Assembly (NCBI GenBank): GCA_964006375.1
Contig: OZ023265.1
Span: 12,597,295 to 12,661,294, forward strand
DNA length: 64,000 nucleotides
From: Tillus elongatus
Lineage: Eukaryota > Arthropoda > Insecta > Coleoptera > Cleridae
Direction of reading: 5' to 3'
Each line of letters begins with the position of its first letter. Positions within the stretch are counted from its first letter, which is position 1. Position numbers and translations under genes: made by a program. A model generated the notes under the pieces. It had not been told where the DNA came from. It was given only the letters and a program-made list of their open reading frames with translations, and searched no databases. Below are positions 53,063-62,298 of this stretch, piece by piece.

Positions 53063-53475
53063 GGGGGGTTGTATGTTTTGGATGTAAGCTTACAGCAGGA
53101 AGTGGCGTAAACCTCTAGAACCTGGTGGTGTTAGTAACTGGGAGGGGGGTCTCTACCATATAGCGAAGATCAAAGGATAGGTGGTATGGGGGGGTCCCCC
53201 AGTAAAAAAAGGGGATCTGCAGTCATATGAGTAAGATCAAAGTGTAGCTTTCTGGGAAGGACGGCTCCCAGAAGGGGGGATTTTTGAAATTTTTGATGGA
53301 GCAAGGGCATCCTATCGTGGGTAAATATATCTTTCGATGTCGGGGGGGCAGTTTCCACGCAGCAATCTGTTGATACTCGAGGGGAGGGGGGTTTGTCAGA
53401 GCATAAAACTGATTTTTGGAGAAAACATGGAGGAAGGGTTGGGGGGAGGGGGAAGGTGGCACCATTGGGTTCCTT
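53063..53475 (+). other. G-run-rich block
   Basis: The plus strand carries many runs of four to eight G (for example GGGGGGGT near 53063, GGGAGGGGGG near 53143, GGGGGGGTCCCCC near 53189, GGGGAGGGGGG near 53381, GGGGGGAGGGGG near 53441) within 400 bp. Minus-strand frames here are proline-rich by-products of C runs. Several four-run clusters could fold as G-quadruplexes. Confidence 0.7.
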
Positions 53476-53578
53476 TCTGGTGCGCTGTGGGATCAAAATA
53501 GTTGGGGCGGGCCTGCAGCGACACAGGTTTGGCAAGCCATCCACGGATGAATTTTGAAAAGTAATTTTAGAAAACTTG

Positions 53579-53775
53579 AAAAATAATAACGCAGCTGCGA
53601 GGGCAGTGTATTATAAGGACTCAGAGGGAGTTTTGTATAAACTAGACTCGAAAGATCGAATGGATAAGTTAATAATACCCAGGGGGTACGTAAACAAAGT
53701 ACTTAAGGACTACAAGCATTTTAATATTCAAGTCGAGCACGCTGGGCTTGGATGCAAGTCTCACACCGACTGATC
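53579..53775 (+). pseudogene. Possible gypsy-type integrase scrap
   Basis: The frame encodes ARAVYYKDSEGVLYKLDSKD, then MDKLIIPRGYVNKVLKDYKH and EHAGLGCK. The pattern of a preceding YxxxxGVLYR-like strand, (L/V)(I/V)IP, a VLKD(Y/F)H helix and GHAG resembles the zinc-binding N-terminal domain of Ty3/gypsy integrases. Only 65 codons remain and the Cys pair is not convincing. It abuts the Penelope-like element. Confidence 0.45.
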
Positions 53776-53819
53776 AACAAGTAGAGAGTTAGTAGAGTTC
53801 ATTTCCTTTCATATTTCCT

Positions 53820-55087
53820 TAATTCCTTGAAAATGGCTCCAAAACAGGAGTCGAAACGTCAAGTTTCAATAAATTCTGGATGTGGTTCAACCCAAGAACC
53901 AAGTATATCATATAAATATATATTTACGGGGCCTCAATCTGAACAAGTTTAATTCCGTCTTTTTGTTCTTGTTGGCCGTTAGTCTAAGATATTGTGTTAC
54001 TAGTGTTCGAATCAACAAGAATAAAAAGACAATTAAACTTCTTAAGACAGGTATTGCTACAAAACGGATATGACAACAATCATATACTACGAAACATTAG
54101 AAACGCACAACAACAAACCACTACACCACAACAAGAACAGACAGAGTCCACCCAAGAATACACAGCGTTTTTAGCATACATTAAAGGTGCCACTGACAAA
54201 ATCGGCCGAATTTTTAGAACCCATAATATCAAAACCATATTCACAACAGAGCAAAAACTGTCAAATCTGATAAAAACTCCCAAGGATACGATTAAAAACG
54301 AATCCCACGGATTTTACGAAATTCTTTGTTCTGACTGTTCCCGAACTTATGTAGGACAAACAGACGCATCCAGAATAGAATATATGAACACACCCTCGCA
54401 GTTAGTAGAAAATCTAAACCCTCATCGGCGCTGGCATCATATTCATACAGGCCACAAAATAGAATTCGACAATGCCAAAACAATAGTTTACAACTTTAAA
54501 ACCAGAATTATCTATGAAGCAATCAAGATCGAAAAACGTCCCGATTGTTTAAATAAGAGAGATGATGGTCTTCGTCTTCCGATTAGTTGGAAACCCATTA
54601 TATCTTCGTTACAAACACAGAAAAAGACAATAAAATTAATAGGAAATTTCATCATTATCTGTCTCAACAAATTCCTGTAATCCTCCTAATCCTCTTAATC
54701 CTTTAAGTACCGTGACTAAAGCCCCTGACCGTGACCCGACTACTTTCACTGGTAACAAAGCAGGTAGATGATACGATACATACAATACAAGACTTGCAAC
54801 AAACTGCCAGCTCTCTTAGACCTAGAGTTGAATATACTGAGACCTTAGAGACGATTTGGGGAGTAGGCAGATTGAGGCCCCATAATCGAACTACAACAAC
54901 CCAACCCACCTTTGTCCACCACTCTAAGGAGTAGGCAGATTGATGCCTTGGAGTTCATGTCCTTACATATTTCCTTTGCCTCTTGAAAATGGCTCTAAAA
55001 TAGGTGCCGAAACGTGGAGTTTTAATTAATTCTGGACGCGGTTCAACCTGAGAACCAAGTATATCTCACATTAAAGACCGCGGAGAT

Positions 55088-55166
<79 letters not shown>
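53820..55166 (+). mobile_element. Penelope-like element with repeated termini
   Basis: An upstream terminal repeat (53827-53930: CTTGAAAATGGCTCCAAAAC, GAGTCGAAACGTC, AATTCTGGATGTGGTTCAAC) is repeated downstream (54973-55085: CTCTTGAAAATGGCTCTAAA, GCCGAAACGTGGAG, AATTCTGGACGCGGTTCAAC, then CACATTAAAGACCGCGG). Between them lies the GIY-YIG coding region. A (TA)n array (55090-55166) directly follows. The reverse transcriptase part is missing, so the copy is 5'-truncated or deleted inside. Confidence 0.8.
53994..54680 (+). pseudogene. Penelope-like GIY-YIG endonuclease region
   Basis: A 228-codon frame whose usable part starts near residue 55. It has the AYIKGATDKIGRIFRTHNIK and KLSNLIKTPKDT linker typical of Penelope-like proteins, then the GIY-YIG core as HGFYEILCSDCSRTYVGQTD. 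The distal conserved block reads TRIIYEAIKIEKRPDCLNKR and LPISWKPII. The segment after VGQT, where a catalytic Arg and RxxEH-type helix are expected, reads ASRIEYMNTPSQLVENLNPH and is disordered, so a local double frameshift is likely. The endonuclease is probably inactive. Confidence 0.82.
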
Positions 55167-55168
<2 letters not shown>

Positions 55169-55850
55169 TGATAGTATTATACTATAGTATTTAAAATAAT
55201 CAAACATTTATTAAACATCTTTATAAAAGTTCTATTTTTCGAAGTTTTCTTTTGATAACTCAGGTAATTTGGATAAAATCTGAGAATAGAAAGTCACGAT
55301 CTCATCAAAAAATGAATTTTTTTCTACGATAATGTGCCAAAAATTATATAAGCGTTAAGTCTACATACACCAAATAATTATGAAGCCGAGTTTCACTTCC
55401 GAATACATGAGTATCCAGTTTTCATTCATATCCATTTTCATTCTAAGTAGATTCGAAAAGATCAGAAGGCAGACGTGAAGTTAAGAGTAAAAGATGCACT
55501 ACACTATCCACTACTCACAAAGGATTAATTCTATAGGATTCGGATTCGGTACCCAGTACCCACAAAAGGATTTGATCTTTAAAATGATTCAAGACCCAAG
55601 AATTCGATCTTTCCCACCACTAACTATTGTATGAATTGTTTCTGACCAGTAACAACAAATAAAATATGTATACTGAATGACATAACGTTGCTTCTGTCAA
55701 AACAGTAATAACTGCTACCAACTTCCAGCCATTAGAATCACCAATCCCCCAAATCGGGATCCTGGTACTTAATGGGTTAAGTCAGTTTGATCAAGGTGTA
55801 CTATCAATGTCTAGCTGTGATGTCACAAGCAACAAATTCTTCACCATGAG
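55167..55850. other. Unassigned intergenic DNA
   Basis: AT-rich with no recognised repeats or coding frames. Confidence 0.35.
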
Positions 55851-55950
55851 TGAAGTATAAAAGACAAAGGTCATGCACAATAAGCCAAAGGCTGCAGTGC
55901 TATCGGGGCAGCAAAGACATGGACGAACCCTAAGGGCAAAAAAAAGGTAA
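55851..55950 (+). mobile_element. 3' scrap of the RNase-H-bearing LINE
   Basis: AAAGACAAAGGTCATGCACA, ATAAGCCAAAGGCTGCAGTG, CTATCGGGGCAGCAAAGACA and CCTAAGGGCAAAAAAAAGG correspond to 47388-47477, the 3' untranslated end of that family. Confidence 0.75.
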
Positions 55951-56244
55951 TCTGTGTGACTGGCTCTTACATACAATTTAATCTCCTCGAGGCCTTTCTC
56001 CACGTACTCTTGCCAATGACTTACAAAACTGAATATAATTATTATCTATAATACACAAATATTTTTATACTGAAAATTTTATAAAACAATTTTGCTCTTG
56101 CAATTTACATTAAGTGTCAAAATATATAAGAATGTATTTTTTTTACAACAGACAAGGGACCAGTTTGGTTTTTGTATTCAACCCTTCTTCAAAACCTTGT
56201 GAAACATGTTTTATAACTTAAAATCAGAGATAATGCAAACTGTG
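55951..56244. other. Short unassigned stretch
   Basis: AT-rich with no recognised content. Confidence 0.3.
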
Positions 56245-56250
56245 ATCTAT

Positions 56251-56431
56251 CAGAGCCGTTCCAAAGCACAGTGCTTAGTACTTGTCTAGGCAATTTTGTG
56301 CTTAGTAGCACTTTTAGATACCAAAGCTTAGTGCTTCGAGCACTTCAAAAAAGACTTAGTGGTTAGTAATGCTGAAAAGAGCTGAGACACTGAGACAGAA
56401 ACACTTTCCATCAGTGCTTGGAACAACTCCA
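56251..56431. mobile_element. Candidate 181-bp hAT-like MITE
   Basis: CAGAGCCGTTCCAAAGCAC at the left end and GTGCTTGGAACAACTCCA at the right are imperfect inverted repeats. ATCTAT flanks both sides (56245-56250 and 56432-56437). The interior is full of AGTGCTTAGTA-like, partly palindromic motifs. No coding capacity. Confidence 0.55.
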
Positions 56432-56670
56432 ATCTATGATAGTTTACTGTGTTTGCTAAAATAAAATAGTCCTAATTTTTGTTAAGTAGCTTATTTGTAC
56501 AGAATTTTCTTACTTATTTTACTACATTTTTACTTTTCTTTTAATAAATACATTTACATGTGTATCTTGATGTTACCTATAAATGTTACCAACTTTAAGT
56601 ATTATGATGGAAATAAATCATTGTTTAGATAATATTTTGTTTTCATTAACTCTTGGTAATCACACATATA

Positions 56671-59430
56671 GCTCAAGTCAAACCCAAATCAGTGCCAAAA
56701 CAGCCACTAATCACCTTAATTTCCCGGGGTATGAGCTTCTTACCTCCTTTAGATTGGATGGAGGTACGTCCGTAGCAATCTACCCTGCACCAGACTCCCC
56801 AATTTGGAAGCTGGAAGACACGACATACTTTGGATGAAACTCTCTCTCAGGTCGCCTTCTGACAACAACTTTGTCCAGCTCTTCGACTACCTTTCTGAAA
56901 AAAACGACCATCTGATTTCTGAATATCCTTCCTCCAAGGACACTATTCTTGGCGACTTCAATGTCCATAATAAGGAATGGCTAGCATCTTCAAAAACCGA
57001 TCCACAAAGGAGAGCATCGGAAGCCTTCACAGTCAGCAATTCTTTAGGCAATATGGTTCAGCAACCTACTTACTTTCCTCGCATTTCAACACACAGCTCA
57101 AATCCCTTGGAACTCCTTCTTACTACAAAACCTGAATGCTATAAGACATCAGTCATCGCCCCCCTTGGTCGTTCAGACCACAGCATGGTCACTGCTTCCT
57201 GCGCAGTGCAACCCGAGGTCACACAGTCATCACACCCACGTATCGTTTGGCACTACAACTCCGCGAACTGGGACGAAATGCGGGATTACTTTTCCTCATT
57301 TCCATGGGCGACTGTCTGCTTCTCTCATCCTGACACCGCTGATATCTCACAAAACGTCACCAAAATCATCCAAGCTGGCATGGAATTATTTATTCCACGT
57401 ACACAGAAAACCTTTTCAGCCACTCAAAAGCCCCGGTTCCCTAAATCTTGTGACAAGGCCAGACTTGAAAAGGTCAAAGCTCACAAACCGCTTCTACACA
57501 ATCACAGTCAAGAAAACCGTCAAGCATTTAATGACGCAAGAAACCGCTATGTCCGCATTCTTTCTGAGGCAAAAAACTCGTTTAATAACCACATCAAAAA
57601 GAAAGTCCTCTCAAGCTCCAACGGCAGCAAACCTTTCTGGACTCTTGCTAAATCTATTAGGAATAATTTCTGCAAGAGCACGTTCCCACCTCTTGTTTCA
57701 GGGGATGAAATTGTTTCTACTGTCCTGGGAAAGGCTGAACTTTTAGCCTCGTTGTTCGCCGGCAATTTTACTCTCAACCCACCTCCAAATGTTCAACCAC
57801 CGACAGTCCCCAATGTCGCGCATAAAAAGACGGATATCATTTTCAAAACTAAAAAGGTACGAAAGATGCTCTCTTCTCTTAATACCAGGAAAGCCTCTGG
57901 CCTTGACGAGATCCCAGCAATTGTTCTCAAAAAATACGCAGCTTCTGTCCTGACTCGTCTGTTTCAGACATCTTACAATAGAGGCATATTCCCTAGTAAC
58001 TGGAAAACTGCTCGAGTACAACCCGTCCCCAAGAAAAGATCCAAAGCGCTTCCTAGAAACTACAGGCCTCTCTCCTTTCAGTTGTCTCTAAAGTGATGGG
58101 AAAGTAGATAAACACCGAATTACTAAAATTTCTTGAAAAACAGTAATCCATGACAGGCAGTATGGATTCTGCCAGCGCAGATCAACTGCAGACCTTCTTT
58201 CCTTTGTCACCTATTCTTGGAGCAAATCTATGGAACTACACGGTGAATCCTAGATTGTCGCTCTAGACATATCCAAAGCATTCGACCAGGTCTAGCACGC
58301 AGCGTTGCTTAATAAATTTCTGGTCTATGGCCTACCACCAAAACTCTGTACCTGGACAGCAAATTTCTTCTCCAACCGGAGCATTTCTGTTGTCGTGGAT
58401 GGCCATTCCTGTAAACTGTATTCAATTAATCCAGGAGTCCCTCAAGGTTCAGCTTTAGCTCCTACTTTGTTTCTTCTCCACATCAATTACCTCCTCTCTA
58501 GCACATTCAACCCAGTTCACAGTTACGCGGATGACAGCACCCTCCACTCAAATATACAATATTCTAAGCCTGTTGCTTTAGCCCAATTAGATGAGGATCG
58601 CAGACTCATGGAGGGTTCTGTGTCTGTGGATCTCCAAAAAATGTTAGACTGGGGAAGTAGAAATCTTGTACAATTCAGCTCCACCAAATCTCAGTCTTGC
58701 TTTCTATCTCATAAGAGCTACACCAGCCCTAGACCCATCACAATGAACAACCAAGTGATTCAAAGTAATGAGTCCTTTTCACTTCTTGGCATTTCTGTGG
58801 ATCGAAATCTCAATTGGCACCATGTCACATCAATTGCAGAAGCGGCTGCTAAGAAATTAGGTTTAACCTTCCGGGCTCGCAAATACTTTTCTTCAGCTAA
58901 TCTCTATACCTAATATACTTCACAAATAAGGCCAAACCTCGAATACTGCTCCCACATCTGGGGTGCCGCTGCCGCTTCTACACTCGCTATCCTGGACTCC
59001 ATTCAGAAGAGAGCTATACGTCTCATTGGTGACCGTACCCTCACCCAAAGACTGCCATCCCTTGTCCACCAACGTGCCGATGGTGACCTCTCTCTCTCTC
59101 TGTTTTATAGATATCTGCACTGGCACTGCTCAGAGGAGCTTTTTTCCATAGTTCCTCCACCTGCTGCCCCCAACAGATCTACCAGGGGAACAGAGCGAAT
59201 GCACCCTTTTACTGTCCAGGTCACCAGACATAGAACATCTTGTTATGCCCGCTCTTTTGTCCCGAGGACTTCCAAGTTGTGGAATTCCTTGCCGGCACAT
59301 GTTTTTCCTTCTCCCCCGAACCTACAAACCTTCAAGTCCAGAATTAACAAGTTGCCTCTTTCCTCCTTGTCGACACCCACAGTACGATAGTATTTAGGCT
59401 GTGAGCCCTCGTGGTGTGTTGTTGAAATAG
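56671..59430 (+). pseudogene. LINE family 1, copy G, 5'-truncated and broken
   Basis: It begins inside the endonuclease (TQISAKTATNHLNFPGYELL) with internal deletions (GVCAYVRSN and FICCIYR are lost). An open frame from 56804 to 58096 (430 codons) carries ILGDFNVHNKEWL, LGRSDHSMV and the linker up to VQPVPKKRSKALPRNYRP. The reverse transcriptase then continues with stops near 58096-58300, and the catalytic SYADDSTLH is intact in the piece at 58305-58913. The C-terminal part is in 58914-59390 with a stop at 58911-58913. The 3' end has GCTGTGAGCCCTCGTGGTGT. No long A tail remains. It joins another LINE scrap at 59431. Confidence 0.92.
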
Positions 59431-59780
59431 ACTAGAGTCGGCCTGTATATGCCACTGCCACTTGCGTTAACACATGCATCGAAATGGTCTCGGTCAAGAG
59501 ACCGACTGCCGGCTGTGTATGGTGAGTGACGAAACAGAGCATGTGCTATATTCCTGTCTGGCTGCAGACAGGACAAGGCACATGCACTTTGGCAAGGCAC
59601 AGCTTGTACCAATAGATATGACATAACTTTCGTCCACAAAAATTGTCGATCTCTTTAGGAGGCTGGATTTGTTGGGTGAAATATAAGACAATTAGACGTG
59701 GGCCACAATCGACCATAAGGTGGTAGTGGAGGGTCCTTTATGAACCACTCACAATTTAACCTAACCTAATGTAAACAAAA
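59431..59780 (+). pseudogene. 3' scrap of a third LINE family with zinc knuckle
   Basis: One frame reads CRLCMVSDETEHVLYSCLAA, then DRTRHMHFGKAQLVPIDMT and a stop. This is a C-x2-C-x7-H-x4-C knuckle like that at the C terminus of I/R1-type LINE ORF2 but clearly different from the family at 46251. The sequence ends at TTAACCTAACCTAATG. Confidence 0.6.
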
Positions 59781-60147
59781 ATATGACAACATATAGTAAT
59801 AATTTCTTTAATATAAACCCAACAAAATTGAATATAAAATATAGTCACTTACTCTACAAAAGAAATATTGTGCATGTGATCACTTCTTAAGTATACCCTT
59901 ACTTCTTAAATATCTAACTATTAAAGGTGTTGCCCCCAGAGTTACACTAATCCTAAGTGGTGCCATCACTTTATGGACAGCATATGCAGCTACAAATGTT
60001 CCAGCATTTTGTACGACTCTACTTTCTTGTAACCCAAGAACATCGTAAACTTGACCAGCATCAAAACCACTGTAAACAAGAGCAACAAGTTACCAATAAG
60101 TCTTATTTAAAGCTCACAACAATTTGCATGTTTTTTTTTTCTTATGA
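59781..60147. other. Unassigned stretch before the hAT-like element
   Basis: A 65-codon frame (59957-60154) encodes a partly hydrophobic peptide with no recognised homology. Nothing else was found. Confidence 0.3.
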
Positions 60148-60155
60148 CATCTGAT

Positions 60156-60894
60156 TAGTGATGGGTCGTTATTAAAAGTCGGTTATTTTTAAACGGTTGC
60201 TGAGCCGCAGCGGTAACCACCAGTTATGGATTTATAAAAATAACAGCTACCAAAATAACGTTTTTTACACTAAACTAGAATTCGGAGTGGTATCCGTTAT
60301 CCGCATCTGTTTCAGTTCCACTGCAACTAGGTTCGATGAATAAACATCGGTTTTCATCGGCAACTGTTATTTAACTATTTAACGGGATGAATAGTCTTGA
60401 AACTGGAAATGCTAAATATGTATTATACTTAACACGTTATTTATACTAGTGTGCTCGCTCTCGCTAACAGCTTTAGGAACGTAGGATCTTCGGTACAATA
60501 AAACGGTTTAATTTTAATTATAACCGGTTGTTGACTGGGATACGGCATACGGACACTACTACACAGATTTAATCTGTTAAACTGAGAAGCTGTTATTTTT
60601 GAAACAGTTGAGTTTCCCACTAGTATGTAAAGCCAAATATTTAATAATAAAAAATGTTGGGTGAAAAGATGAAATTCTGTAAAAACGTGTTATTACTTTC
60701 ACTATAGAAAACGCAAAATACGGGTTATTTCACGTGAAATTAAAGTACTTATTTATTTAAATTTATTACATTACCTAAGAAAACAGTTAACACGTCATTT
60801 GCGTTTGTCTGATAATAGTTATCAAATTGATAAAAAAAATATAATGATACAACATTTTTTAATATCTATATACATTTAAATAAAAAAAGTTAAA

Positions 60895-60973
<79 letters not shown>

Positions 60974-61947
60974 GTGTTTCTAAATTGATGCGAAAAATTT
61001 TACAGGATGATTCTTTGGCGAAAAATAAGGGGTCTTTTTATAAAGTTTTTCTTGAAACCCCTTCTCCTCCAAGTTACAGCTCTTTGAAATTTTGGCAAAA
61101 AAAAGTTTTCATGAAAATAAGTAATAAACAATTAATACTATATATCTTCCAATTTTTTTTTAAACTTTTAAACTCAAACTCAATTTTTTATACTGTTGGC
61201 TGTTGTTGGCACAGTTTTTAAAAGCGTACCGATAAAGATGACCAGTGAACCGAAAATCGAAAATGTAACTAGAGATCCTTCTAAGAAAGAATAAAAGCAT
61301 AATGTAATAACAAACCATATGTACAGAATAAAGACAAATTTCTTTACCGAAATTTTATGAGCTGCATTATGTTGCAGTTCTTAGAATCACCCCCTCTCCC
61401 TGTGTAGTGTAGTAGTGTATAAAGCATTTATTTGTTGAAGCTAGTGCTGCCTTGCAATGCAATAAAAGTTCTAACGTCTAACGTCCCAAGACGCGATAAA
61501 TAATGATATTTATTGATTCTTGCTGTGGCATTGACATTTACTAAAGACCCCTCATAAAATAAATTTGTGAGAAATTACTAGTTTATAATTCCTAAAACAT
61601 CTAAGTAAATACTTATAGAAGACTCCTTTCTGATTTCTAAAAGTTTCACTTCAGAGGGACAAAAGATTTACGACACGCTTATTATAATTTCTTAACCCTT
61701 TGTTTCATTTTCATATCGACAAAATTTGAGATTTATACACTACCTGAAATAACGGGGTAAAAATACAATGCATTTATACTAGTGTGCTCGCTCTCGCTCA
61801 CAGCTTTGGGAATGTGGGATACTATCGATCGACTATCTAGTTTAAAATAACAGATAAATAACTGAAGCTGTTATTTTAAATGGTTATTATTAAATAACGT
61901 TAACGGCTTCAACTGTTAATAGAAAATAACCGTTTTTCCCATCACTA
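60156..61947. mobile_element. Non-autonomous hAT-like element, 1.79 kb, perfect 8-bp target duplication
   Basis: Ends TAGTGATGGG (60156-60165) and CCCATCACTA (61938-61947) are perfect inverted repeats. CATCTGAT occurs on both sides (60148-60155 and 61948-61955), an 8-bp target duplication. No transposase is encoded. Inside are a (TA)n array (60898-60970), a 50-bp direct repeat (near 60439 and 61771, with TTTATACTAGTGTGCTCGCT), and scattered TTATTTTTAAACGGTT-type motifs related to the termini. Confidence 0.88.
60971..61110 (+). mobile_element. Possible DNA-transposon end abutting (TA)n
   Basis: Directly after (TA)n, CAGGTGTTTCTAAATTGATG and TTTTACAGGATGATTC, then TTCTCCTCCAAGTTACAG resemble the ends of TA-targeting insect DNA transposons. 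The partner end was not found. Confidence 0.35.
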
Positions 61948-61955
61948 CATCTGAT

Positions 61956-62298
61956 AGACACCCCACAAAGATAATTTCTAATATTTTTTTCGTTTGACAT
62001 ACTACAAAAATAACGATGCAAAAAATATTTGAAAATGCGAATTTCATAATCGATTTCAAACACCACTATTTTGCCGTCATGATCTGTGACGTCACTGGAC
62101 AGTATTGTCACAATGACAATGAGCTTGCTACTCTGTGTTTACATCCTGAAACAAGCGACTGCACTTATACCACAAGCCAAATGTAGACACGTCATTTATT
62201 CACTGTCCAAGTACGTCACAACCAATAAGAGAATGTTCACGGTTACATGATAATGAGTCGAAATTTTTTGATTTTAAAAGTCTTTTTCTGTCCACTAT
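61956..62298. other. Unassigned stretch
   Basis: AT-rich with no recognised coding frame or repeat. Confidence 0.3.

Noticed and set aside
53170..53544. Proline-rich minus-strand frame of 124 codons
   Set aside because: It is produced by C runs opposite the G-rich block and has no recognisable domain.
53842..53872. An active hammerhead ribozyme
   Set aside because: The GAAAC box and one stem are present, but the CTGATGA core box is not, so only a degenerate relation is claimed.
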